Below are positions 1-10,090 of a stretch of DNA of 35,001 nucleotides, piece after piece (position 1 is the stretch's first letter; every line of letters begins with the position of its first letter). The position numbers and the translations under genes were made by a program. Below the pieces are notes generated by a model. That model saw only the letters and a list, made by a program, of their open reading frames with translations, did not search any database and was not told where the DNA came from. Source of the stretch: Bacilli bacterium (lineage in GTDB: Bacteria; Bacillota_I; Bacilli_A; RFN20; CAG-826); the NCBI GenBank assembly GCA_017651565.1, contig JAGCCQ010000012.1:1-35001 (forward strand). Direction: 5' to 3'.

Positions 1-2721
<2,721 letters not shown>

Positions 2722-2735
<14 letters not shown>

Positions 2736-2955
2736 GGTCTTTTACTAGAAATACATTATCTGCGACTTCAACTTTATCTTCCGGATATAGTTTTCGACCG
2801 CGTCTATTTTCTTTTTCCCCGTTGACCAAAACTTCATTTTCATTAAGGAAGAATTTTGCTTCACCACCAGTTGATATTACTTTTGTCACTTTAAGTAAAA
2901 CACCAAGAGTGATATAAGGCTCATCGTGCCTTAACTCTATTATTTTCTCGGCCAT
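2722..2955 (-). CDS. yaaA: S4-domain RNA-binding protein YaaA
   Basis: Small 77-residue S4-like RNA-binding protein found between dnaN and recF in Bacilli. The S4 fold is recognised from ITLGVLLKVTKVISTGGEAK followed by VLVNGEKENRRGRKLYPED. The family is linked to ribosome or RNA binding, but its exact role is not settled. The ATG follows an AAAAGGAG ribosome site. Its end overlaps recF by 14 bases. Confidence 0.93.
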
Positions 2956-2973
2956 TTTTCGCTCCTTTTAGAC

Positions 2974-3002
2974 ATTATACGCCATATAAATAAAAAAGGG
3001 AA
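2974..3002 (-). promoter_or_regulatory. Possible promoter for yaaA-recF-gyrB
   Basis: On the minus strand a perfect TATAAT lies at 2979-2974, about 18 bases upstream of the yaaA start at 2955. No good -35 hexamer is seen; at the expected distance lies the arm of the terminator hairpin. A promoter here would explain how the three genes are expressed downstream of a terminator. Confidence 0.4.
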
Positions 3003-3017
3003 TATAAATTATTCCCT
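2991..3017 (-). terminator. Rho-independent terminator after dnaN
   Basis: Perfect 8 bp stem (AGGGAATA / TATTCCCT) with a 5-base loop. On the minus strand it is followed by a run of about six T. It lies between the dnaN stop and yaaA, so transcription from dnaA-dnaN is probably at least partly stopped here. Confidence 0.8.
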
Positions 3018-3046
3018 CTTATATTATACCTCTTAAATGGGCTATT

Positions 3047-4165
3047 TTAGTAAGTTCTAACTGGAGTAACAACTTGAATAATTGAGTCATCAGAAGTGTT
3101 CTTGATAACGAATGGTTTCATTTCACCAACGAAAGCGATAGTGACATCTTCAGCATTTAAAGCTCTAATTGCAGAAGATACGAATTCGGAATTGAAAGAA
3201 ACTTTAAGTTGTGAACCATCAAATTTGTAATTATCAATCTTTTCAACAGCAGAACCAACTTGAGAACTCTTAGCTGAGATTGAAACGCCTTCATCACTCA
3301 TTGCTAAGTCAACAACATTTTCTCTATCCATTGAGAGTAAGTTAGCTCTTGCGATAGCTTTTAATAAATCAGCACCGTTTACTTCTAATGCAAAGTTAGT
3401 AAGTTTAGGAACAATGTTCTTTGTATTTGGATAATCACCAGCAATTAATCTAGTAGCAACAACTGTCTTGCCTAATTTGAATAATGCTTTTTTATCTGAG
3501 AAAGAAATACTTACATCAGGGAGATTTTCCATTAAGTGATCAACTTCAACCATCATCTTAGCTGGAACATTAGCGACAAAGTTAATTTCCTGTGGAATAT
3601 CAATTGTCTTTCTAGCCATTCTAGCTGAGTCAGTAGCAGTAGCGGTGAGAACTCCACTTGCTGCTTCTAAGTTTAAAGCTGTTAATACTGGACGTTGTTC
3701 TTTTGTACTAGCAGCAAATGCTGTTTGGTCACAAATAGAGTGGAAAACTTCTCTAGGAAGAACTAATTCAGTTCCAATAGCTTCTAAATCTAAATCTGGA
3801 TATTCTTCAGGTCTAATGCAGTTTAGTCTATATTCTGAATGATTATCAGTAATAGATGCATTGTTATCAATTACATCAAATGTGATTTCTTCATCATCCA
3901 TTGATCTAATGATATCTGCGAATAACTTACCTTTAACTAAAGCAGAACCTTTTTTGTAGTTACGAATGATTTCTTTATCCCCATCGGTGTATGGAATTAA
4001 AGTTTTAATGCTAATTTCGAAGTTACTACCAATGATTGATAATCCATCATCAGTTAAATCTAATTTTAAATTTTCTAAAACTGGATAAGAAACTTTATTG
4101 GATATAGCTCTAAAAGCGACATTAACACTTTTAACTAATTCATCTCTAACGATTGTAAATCTCAT
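3047..4165 (-). CDS. dnaN: DNA polymerase III beta subunit (sliding clamp)
   Basis: Ring-shaped processivity clamp that tethers the replicative polymerase to DNA. The family is recognised from MRFTIVRDELV at the start, the three repeated clamp folds, and the C-terminal end VIQVVTPVRTY (usual form ..YLILPVRTY). The chosen ATG at 4165 gives 372 residues, close to the family norm; the upstream in-frame ATG at 4207 would add 14 lysine-rich residues that the family lacks. An AAAGGA ribosome site lies about 10 bases before the chosen start. It lies downstream of dnaA on the same strand, separated by 152 bases that contain DnaA boxes. Confidence 0.97.
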   Translation of the reverse strand: MRFTIVRDELVKSVNVAFRAISNKVSYPVLENLKLDLTDDGLSIIGSNFEISIKTLIPYTDGDKEIIRNYKKGSALVKGKLFADIIRSMDDEEITFDVIDNNASITDNHSEYRLNCIRPEEYPDLDLEAIGTELVLPREVFHSICDQTAFAASTKEQRPVLTALNLEAASGVLTATATDSARMARKTIDIPQEINFVANVPAKMMVEVDHLMENLPDVSISFSDKKALFKLGKTVVATRLIAGDYPNTKNIVPKLTNFALEVNGADLLKAIARANLLSMDRENVVDLAMSDEGVSISAKSSQVGSAVEKIDNYKFDGSQLKVSFNSEFVSSAIRALNAEDVTIAFVGEMKPFVIKNTSDDSIIQVVTPVRTY

Positions 4166-4220
4166 AGATTTTATTCCTTTCTTTTTCTTGTTTAAATTTA
4201 TTAACAATAATTATTAGGCG

Positions 4221-4238
4221 TGTGGATTGTGTGGATAA
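4221..4238. promoter_or_regulatory. Two adjacent DnaA boxes between dnaA and dnaN
   Basis: TGTGGATTG (4221-4229) is directly followed by TGTGGATAA (4230-4238). The second is the exact reverse complement of the consensus TTATCCACA and the first matches 7 of 9. In Bacillus subtilis the dnaA-dnaN spacer is the second half of a bipartite origin; the same layout is inferred here. Confidence 0.8.
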
Positions 4239-4317
4239 CTGTTTCTAATAAAATGCTTAACTATCATATGTTATCATTTTGTAGTGTATTTTGATACTCT
4301 TTTTTATTATATAAAAC

Positions 4318-5688
4318 TTATTGTGGTTTAATGCGTTTTGTAAGTTCTTCTATAGCGGCTTTTAAACCCTCATCAGTTGTTAACCCTTTTTCCACTTTTT
4401 GAATTGCGTTCATAACAGTGGTGTGGTCTTTACCGCCAAACATATCGCCGATTCTCTTGAGAGGAACATCAAGATTTATTCTTATTAAGTACATTGCAAC
4501 ATGTCTAGCAAGAGCAATCTGACCAGTTCTTATCTTACCTGTGATTTGAGAAGGGGATAAGTTATAGAAATCTGCGACTATATTGATAATCTTGGATTCA
4601 TTAAGTTGAGTAATAGCACCTTTCGCGCCGATTAAATTACTAACAGCTTCAACAGCAGTGTCCATAGTGATCTTTGAAGACTTCTGCATTTGAATTGAAT
4701 AGAAAATTAATCTATTGAACGCACCCTCAAGCTCTCTGACATTGCTGGAGAACTTTTCAGCGAAGAAATATAGTACGTTTTCATCAAAAATATCTAAACT
4801 TAAGCCATTAGATTCAATTTTTCTCTTTAAGATTTCCACGCAAGTGTTTTGATCAGGTTCTCTAATTTGAACTGATAAACCTTGTGAGAATCTAGTAACT
4901 AATCTTTCTTCAATACCTTTTAATTCATTTGGTTGTCTATCGGATGTGATAACGATATGTTTACCAGCATCGCGCATTTTATTAAAAATAGTGAAGAAAA
5001 CTTCTTGGGTTTTAACTTTATCTGCCATGAATTGGATGTCATCAAGAAGTAAGACATCGTAAGTGCAAATAAAATCTTTAATGCTTTCGGATTCTTTTTC
5101 ACCTTTTGCAAATTTTACATATTCTTCAACAAAATCATTTGCGGAAATATATAAAATTTTGCTTCCAGGTCTAGAAACTTTAGAAACGTAATTACCAATT
5201 GCGTGTAATAAGTGAGTTTTACCTAAACCAGAACTACTGTAAATGAATAGTGGATTGAACATTTGCCCTGGATTAGACGCAATAACTAATGAAGCTTGGC
5301 TAGCTTCTCTATTAAAATCACCAACAACAAAGGAATCAAAAGTAAAATTTGGATTTAAAAACGAATCCTTAAAATATGCTGGTTGTTTAGGTGCAGAACT
5401 ATCTTTTTCTTTCTTAGCTGCGATATCACTTTGTTGAACAAATTCTAATTTAAAATTACTTTCAGTAATATCACTGATAACATCGCTTATTAAATCTATA
5501 TATTTATTATTAAATAATGCAACTGCAACAGCAGAATTAACGACGATAACAATAGTATCGTTTCTAATCTCATAAATATAAGTGTCAGAGAAGAATGAAT
5601 CATAAATGTTACGATCATCTAATCTTTCATCTATTTTTAAAAGTGCTTTTTGCCATAAGGCTGTTATCTCAGAAATGTTATTTAGCAT
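4318..5688 (-). CDS. dnaA: Chromosomal replication initiator DnaA
   Basis: AAA+ ATPase that binds DnaA boxes and melts the origin. The 456 residues show domain I at the N-terminus, then a variable linker (about 95-120). The ATPase follows, with Walker A SSSGLGKTHLLHAIGN, Walker B VLLLDDIQF and sensor region ITSDRQPNEL. The DNA-binding domain IV ends with the GGKDHTTVMNAI signature (usual GRDHTTV). The start has only a weak ribosome site. A TATACT hexamer lies six bases before the ATG, which could make the mRNA nearly leaderless, and a DnaA-box-like site at 5704-5712 lies just upstream, consistent with autoregulation. Confidence 0.98.
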   Translation of the reverse strand: MLNNISEITALWQKALLKIDERLDDRNIYDSFFSDTYIYEIRNDTIVIVVNSAVAVALFNNKYIDLISDVISDITESNFKLEFVQQSDIAAKKEKDSSAPKQPAYFKDSFLNPNFTFDSFVVGDFNREASQASLVIASNPGQMFNPLFIYSSSGLGKTHLLHAIGNYVSKVSRPGSKILYISANDFVEEYVKFAKGEKESESIKDFICTYDVLLLDDIQFMADKVKTQEVFFTIFNKMRDAGKHIVITSDRQPNELKGIEERLVTRFSQGLSVQIREPDQNTCVEILKRKIESNGLSLDIFDENVLYFFAEKFSSNVRELEGAFNRLIFYSIQMQKSSKITMDTAVEAVSNLIGAKGAITQLNESKIINIVADFYNLSPSQITGKIRTGQIALARHVAMYLIRINLDVPLKRIGDMFGGKDHTTVMNAIQKVEKGLTTDEGLKAAIEELTKRIKPQ

Positions 5689-5797
5689 GGCTTTAGTATA
5701 GAGTAATCCACATTAAAAACAAGTGAAAAAGTGAGAAAAATTCTTTTTCCACAATTTGCACACTTTCTCGCGCGCGTTATTTTGATTTTAGAGATAG

Positions 5798-5834
5798 TTT
5801 TCCACATTTTCCACATCTAAGAATTTGTGGATAA
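5798..5834. promoter_or_regulatory. Core DnaA-box cluster
   Basis: Two TTTTCCACA boxes abut with no gap (5798-5806, 5807-5815). Ten bases on lies a perfect TGTGGATAA (5826-5834) in the opposite orientation. This is the densest box cluster in the window and lies about 70 bases left of the A/T stretch at 5902-5931. Confidence 0.85.
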
Positions 5835-5901
5835 ATTATTTCGACAATTAATTCACTTAGAGATGTTGGTGGAAAGAATAAAGTGATATAAGTCAGTTTT
5901 C

Positions 5902-5931
5902 ACTAATATAATTATTAATAATTATTATTAA
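5902..5931. other. AT-rich candidate DNA unwinding element
   Basis: About 30 bases made almost only of TAATAATTATTA-type repeats, next to the DnaA-box cluster. On the minus strand it contains consecutive TAA triplets, which resemble the DnaA-trio pattern described in Bacilli. The melting role is inferred from position and composition only. Confidence 0.5.
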
Positions 5932-6089
5932 GGATTTTTCGTGATTTTTAAAAGTAGTATAAATTCATGTGGAAAAGTCAAAAAAGTCGTGTAAAATTCT
6001 CAAAAAAATACCCAAAACCCCGAATTTTTTCCACACGGCTCGGCGTGTCAGCCGAATATCATATTTATATGTATGTGTATATGCTTGTG

Positions 6090-6118
6090 TTGACATGCGA
6101 ACTAATTTTTTGTAATAT
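6090..6118 (+). promoter_or_regulatory. Strong promoter of the rpmH operon
   Basis: A perfect -35 TTGACA (6090-6095) lies 17 bases before TAATAT (6113-6118), near-consensus for the housekeeping sigma factor. Transcription would start near 6125, about 22 bases before the rpmH ATG, with an AGGAGGT ribosome site between. Confidence 0.88.
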
Positions 6119-6146
6119 CTATTCGCTATGTATAGGAGGTCCTTTT

Positions 6147-6281
6147 ATGAAAAGAACATATCAACCAAGTAAAGTAAAACATGCACACAGAGCAGGATTC
6201 AGAGCTCGTATGAAATGTGCTACAGGTCGTAAAGTTTTAGCTCGCCGTAGAACAAAAGGTAGAAAACAATTAGCTGCTTAA
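6147..6281 (+). CDS. rpmH: Ribosomal protein L34 (bL34)
   Basis: 44-residue, very basic large-subunit protein, beginning [18 protein letters not shown] and ending TKGRKQLAA, the full family pattern at exact family length. The ATG at 6147 follows AGGAGGT with six-base spacing; the longer frame opening at 5967 lies in the origin and is not coding. It is the first gene of the plus-strand operon and is conserved next to rnpA in bacteria. Confidence 0.98.
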   Translation: MKRTYQPSKVKHAHRAGFRARMKCATGRKVLARRRTKGRKQLAA

Positions 6282-6294
6282 TTTGAGGTAACTA

Positions 6295-6633
6295 ATGAAA
6301 GTTATTAATCGAATCAAAGATTCCAAAGACTTTGCTTCTACGATTAAACACGGTAAAACAGTAAAAAACCAATCTTTCGTATTACATTTCAATCAAACCG
6401 AATTAGATCATTCTAGAGTAGGTATATCCGTTTCCAAAAAGATTGGTAACGCTGTGACTCGTAATAGGGTCAAAAGACAACTAAGAGCGATGTGTGACTC
6501 TTTAATAAACTATAGCTTGAACAAATTCGATATAGTCCTCATCGCAAGACAAGATTTTTTGAATAAAAATTTTGAAGAAAATAAGTCGCTATTGTGCGAT
6601 TTATTGTTAAACCAAGTAGGTATAAAAAAATGA
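6295..6633 (+). CDS. rnpA: Ribonuclease P protein component
   Basis: Basic 112-residue partner of the RNase P catalytic RNA, which trims the 5' leader from pre-tRNA. The signature SKKIGNAVTRNRVKRQLR (the RNR motif) is intact near residues 47-64. A GAGGT ribosome site precedes the ATG. The TGA stop overlaps the yidC ATG (ATGA at 6630-6633), indicating translational coupling and showing that TGA is a stop in this genome. Confidence 0.97.
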   Translation: MKVINRIKDSKDFASTIKHGKTVKNQSFVLHFNQTELDHSRVGISVSKKIGNAVTRNRVKRQLRAMCDSLINYSLNKFDIVLIARQDFLNKNFEENKSLLCDLLLNQVGIKK

Positions 6634-8117
6634 AGAAAACTAATAAACTTATTATCGGTGGATTAGGTTTAGTATTAGGTTCAATGTTGTTGAGCAGCTG
6701 TACTAAATCATTTTGTACTGTCGAAGATACAGCTCATATCATGTATATGTATGAGTACGGCATTACAGAATACTACGATTCTAATGTAGAAGGCAGTAAT
6801 CAACTATTTGAAGGCAATACTAACATTTATGTTAAGTACACTGCTTTAAGTAGTTTGAATGAAAAAAGCGGTATCGCTACTGCTAACGCTAGTGCAGATA
6901 AAAATGGTTCTCCAAAACCAAGTTTAGAATTCTGGAAAGCATTAGATGATGTAGTCTTAGAGAAAGCTTTAGAAAAAGCTAGTTTTGACAAATCCACAGT
7001 ATCATACAATGATTTATTCCAATCACTTAACAAATATGGTTATTTAAAGTTTGCTGACTCAGCAGAAAATAAAACTATATTTGCAAACTTTGATGCATAT
7101 GTTGCAGATGCTTCTAAAAAAGTTGGTGTTGATGATTGTCCAACAGAAGACTATTTAAAAGATTACAAATCAGCTTTAACATCAGCAGTCAATGGAGCTA
7201 GATCTTGCTTTGCAATCGAAGAAAGAGAATATGGTTACTACGGCTATGATAGTGGTATCAAAGGCTTTAGAGAAACTCCAAGCGCAGTAACTATGACTAA
7301 AAAGACCTGGGGTTCTGCTTGGAAACAAGGATTATTCCAAGGATTATTAGTCTTCCCAATCGCTTGGACTTTAGAATCATTCGTAAGTTTATTCAGTGGT
7401 GGAGATCCAGCAGCATTGCAACATGGTATTCCTCAAATTTTAGCTATTCTTGCTATCACATTTATTGTTAGAGGATTATGGTTACTTGCAACTTTCAAAA
7501 ACACAAAAGCTACTGCAAAGATGCAATTATTACAACCAGAAATTGCTAAGATTCAAGCTAAATATCCAAACAGCAATACTAATAATTATGATAAACAACG
7601 TATGGCTATGGAAATGCAAGCTATGTACAAAAAGCATGGCGTTAATCCACTCGGAAGTATCATTATTATGTTCTTCCAATTCCCTATCTTCATCTGTGTT
7701 TTAGGTGCTATTCAAGGTAGTGCTTCAATCTCTACAGGTGCATTCTTAGGATTAAACTTTAATTCTTCAATTTATACAACTTTGTTCAATGGTGCTAACT
7801 GGGCAAATGGCTCTGCATTTACTGCTTTAGTAGTTTTCTTATTAATGGCAGGTACACAAGTCTTAGCTATGTTCTTACCTAGAATTCTTCAAAAGAAGCA
7901 AACAAAAAATATTGCAAAATTAGGTACAAACCCTGCGATGAAAGCAAATGAAAGCAAGACAAGAATGTTCACAATCATCATGATGAGTATGATCATTATC
8001 ATGGGCTTTACACTTGTTTCCGCTATGGGAATTTACTGGATTGTTGGTGCGTTATTCCAAATTTGCCAAACATTAATTACTAACGCAGTAAGCAACAGAA
8101 AAAAGAAAACTAAATAG
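6630..8117 (+). CDS. yidC: Membrane protein insertase YidC, lipoprotein with large outer domain
   Basis: Inserts membrane proteins alone or with Sec. The start at 6630 gives a type II signal with lipobox LLSSC (Cys24), as expected for Gram-positive YidC/SpoIIIJ. The conserved core begins near residue 230: a first membrane segment (GLLVFPIAWTLESF), the IVRGLWL segment with the conserved Arg, the QPEIAKIQAKY cytoplasmic hairpin, HGVNPLGS, and three further membrane spans. The C-terminus ends NRKKKTK. At 495 residues it is much longer than typical Bacilli YidC (about 260), because of about 200 extra residues between the lipidated Cys and the first core helix. An in-frame upstream start (6594) lies inside rnpA and would destroy the signal peptide. 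Confidence 0.93.
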   Translation: MKKTNKLIIGGLGLVLGSMLLSSCTKSFCTVEDTAHIMYMYEYGITEYYDSNVEGSNQLFEGNTNIYVKYTALSSLNEKSGIATANASADKNGSPKPSLEFWKALDDVVLEKALEKASFDKSTVSYNDLFQSLNKYGYLKFADSAENKTIFANFDAYVADASKKVGVDDCPTEDYLKDYKSALTSAVNGARSCFAIEEREYGYYGYDSGIKGFRETPSAVTMTKKTWGSAWKQGLFQGLLVFPIAWTLESFVSLFSGGDPAALQHGIPQILAILAITFIVRGLWLLATFKNTKATAKMQLLQPEIAKIQAKYPNSNTNNYDKQRMAMEMQAMYKKHGVNPLGSIIIMFFQFPIFICVLGAIQGSASISTGAFLGLNFNSSIYTTLFNGANWANGSAFTALVVFLLMAGTQVLAMFLPRILQKKQTKNIAKLGTNPAMKANESKTRMFTIIMMSMIIIMGFTLVSAMGIYWIVGALFQICQTLITNAVSNRKKKTK

Positions 8118-8126
8118 GAGTACTCT

Positions 8127-8726
8127 ATGAACGAATATATTGGAAAAACAGTAGAGGAAGCATTAGCGAAAGCTAGTGAAGAACTCGGAACCCCTGTTGA
8201 AAACTTAATTTACTTAGTTACTGACAAAACAGCAGGAATTTTAAAAAAGAAAATTATCATTGAAGTCTACGATTTAGCAGACATCATTGAATATGCAGAA
8301 AACTATGTTTTAAAGGTATTAGATTCATTAGAAATCGAAAGTACAGTTAAATCAAAAATCGACGACGAAATCGTTAGAATCACAATCGATTCCACTCATA
8401 ATCCAATTTTAATTGGTAAAAATGGTAAGACACTTCAAGCTTTGAATGAAGTTGTTAAACTTGCAGTAAGCAATCATTTCCATAAGAAATTTAGAATTCT
8501 CTTAGACGTTAATGGTTATAAGGATAAGAAATATTATCACTTATCAAAAATGGCTAGAAGATTTGCTCACGAAGTTCAAAAAACAAAGACAACTTACACA
8601 TTTGATCCAATGAGTGCGGATGAAAGAAGAATTATCCACAACGCAATCAGTGGAATGCCAAATGTTCGTACAGAATCAGTTGGCGAAGGAACTCATCGTC
8701 AAGTTCAAATCATTTACGTTGATTAA
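8127..8726 (+). CDS. khpB: RNA-binding protein KhpB (Jag/EloR)
   Basis: 199-residue RNA-binding protein of the Jag family, which in Firmicutes works with KhpA and influences cell elongation and division. Three domains are visible: Jag-N (residues 1-45, IGKTVEEALAKASEELGTP), a KH domain (about 65-130, PILIGKNGKTLQALNEVV) and an R3H domain (about 135-199, DERRIIHNAI and GEGTHRQVQI). Immediately downstream of yidC as in most Bacilli, with a TAGGAG ribosome site. Confidence 0.95.
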   Translation: MNEYIGKTVEEALAKASEELGTPVENLIYLVTDKTAGILKKKIIIEVYDLADIIEYAENYVLKVLDSLEIESTVKSKIDDEIVRITIDSTHNPILIGKNGKTLQALNEVVKLAVSNHFHKKFRILLDVNGYKDKKYYHLSKMARRFAHEVQKTKTTYTFDPMSADERRIIHNAISGMPNVRTESVGEGTHRQVQIIYVD

Positions 8727-8730
8727 TAAA

Positions 8731-8756
8731 CATGCGCTTTTACGAGCGCATTTTAA
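8731..8756 (+). terminator. Terminator-like hairpin between khpB and mnmE
   Basis: Perfect 7 bp stem ATGCGCT / AGCGCAT (8732-8738, 8745-8751) with a six-base loop, followed by TTTT. It ends only ten bases before the mnmE ATG. The T tract is short, so termination may be partial and the structure could instead affect mnmE translation. Confidence 0.6.
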
Positions 8757-8761
8757 TTATT

Positions 8762-10090
8762 ATGTTTGAAACAATAGTAGCTTTAGCAACACCTCCAATG
8801 AAATCCGCTTTAGCCATCATTAGATTATCTGGTGATGATGTTTTAACTATTGTTTCAAAATGTTTCACTAGAAATATTGAAAATATTACTAAAAAAGAAA
8901 TGTACTACGGCTCAATAGTTGATAATGAACAAAAGATTGATGACGTAGTTTTACTCGCTTATAAAGGTCCAAAATCCTTTACTGGTGAGGATAGCGTAGA
9001 GATTATTTGTCACGGCTCAATGCTTATAGCAAATCAAATAATCCAAGTATTAATTAAAAACGGTGCAAGACTTGCAACAAATGGGGAATATTCATCCCGT
9101 GCATTTATGCACAATAAGATTGATTTAGTCCAAGCAGAAGCAATTAATGACGTTATTAATGCAACAACTGCAGAAGCTAAGAATATTTCCTTATTATCTT
9201 TAGATGGAAAAGCATCTGAAAAAATCGTTCCAATTAAAACTAGAATAGCGGACGTACTATCTTTGATAGAAGTTAATATTGATTACCCTGAATATGAAGA
9301 TATTGAACAAGCAAATAAAGACACAATTGTAAATTTGGCTAACGAGTTAGTCCCTCAAATAGATTTACTCGTTGCAGAAGGCAATAAAGCAAAGATTATT
9401 AAAGACGGCTTAAAAGTCGCAATTGTTGGTAAACCAAATGTTGGTAAATCTTCTTTATTAAATGCTTTAGTTGGAGAAGAAAAAGCTATTGTTACAGATA
9501 TTGCTGGTACAACTAGAGATATTGTTGAAGGAGATGTGAATTTAGGCGGTCTAACGCTTCATTTATTAGATACTGCAGGAATTCATGATACTGACGATAA
9601 AGTTGAAAATATTGGCGTAGAAAAAGCAAAAAACAGTATCTACCAGGCTGACTTAGTCGTTTTAGTTATAGACAATAGTAGGACTATTGATGAAGAAGAT
9701 AAAAAACTCTTAGAAGAAACTAAAAATTTACGTAGAATCGTAGTCTTAAATAAATCAGATTTAGAAGGTGTCGCACAAATTGAAGGTGTAACAATTTCTG
9801 CTGGAAATAATGATATTCAAAACCTTATTTTAAAGATTAAAGAAGTAGTAGGTTTGGATGAAAAATCATTCAAAACTCCTGCATTAAATAACACTAGACA
9901 AATTGGTTTATTACAAAACGTTAAAGAGAATTTACTCAAAGCAAAAGACGATATAGAAAATGGCTTAACTATAGACTTAGTTTCTGTCTCAATTTTAGAA
10001 GCATATACAAGTGTTTTAGAAATTCTTGGAGAAGCAAACCAAATGGACTTAGCTAAAGAAATCTTCTCTAGGTTCTGTGTAGGTAAATAA
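8762..10090 (+). CDS. mnmE: tRNA modification GTPase MnmE (TrmE)
   Basis: Forms, with MnmG, the cmnm5 modification of wobble uridine in some tRNAs. The start at 8762 (MFETIVALATPPMKSALAIIRLSG) fits the family; an ATG at 8732 lies inside the hairpin and adds ten foreign residues. The N-terminal tetrahydrofolate-binding domain is followed by a helical domain holding the G domain: GKPNVGKSS (G1), DIAGTTRD, DTAGI (G3), NKSD (G4). The C-terminus is FSRFCVGK with the conserved Cys. No clear ribosome site precedes the ATG. mnmG and rsmG, usual neighbours in Bacilli, are absent from the window. Confidence 0.96.
   Translation: MFETIVALATPPMKSALAIIRLSGDDVLTIVSKCFTRNIENITKKEMYYGSIVDNEQKIDDVVLLAYKGPKSFTGEDSVEIICHGSMLIANQIIQVLIKNGARLATNGEYSSRAFMHNKIDLVQAEAINDVINATTAEAKNISLLSLDGKASEKIVPIKTRIADVLSLIEVNIDYPEYEDIEQANKDTIVNLANELVPQIDLLVAEGNKAKIIKDGLKVAIVGKPNVGKSSLLNALVGEEKAIVTDIAGTTRDIVEGDVNLGGLTLHLLDTAGIHDTDDKVENIGVEKAKNSIYQADLVVLVIDNSRTIDEEDKKLLEETKNLRRIVVLNKSDLEGVAQIEGVTISAGNNDIQNLILKIKEVVGLDEKSFKTPALNNTRQIGLLQNVKENLLKAKDDIENGLTIDLVSVSILEAYTSVLEILGEANQMDLAKEIFSRFCVGK

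Larger units (their letters stand above)
5689..6060. other. Replication origin region (oriC, dnaA upstream part)
   Basis: Non-coding region between the divergent dnaA and rpmH. It holds DnaA-box-like 9-mers at 5704-5712, 5745-5753, 5798-5806, 5807-5815, 5826-5834 (reverse, perfect consensus), 5968-5976 (reverse) and 6027-6035. Most are TTTTCCACA, one mismatch from TTATCCACA. An almost pure A/T stretch at 5902-5931 is a candidate unwinding element. A CGCGCGCG run (5769-5776) and a short GC-rich hairpin (6036-6054) stand out against the AT-rich background. Confidence 0.9.

Noticed and set aside
5967-6146. Longer frame in front of rpmH giving a 104-residue protein
   Set aside because: It runs through DnaA boxes and the rpmH promoter; the L34 family is exactly 44 residues and the AGGAGGT site fits the ATG at 6147.
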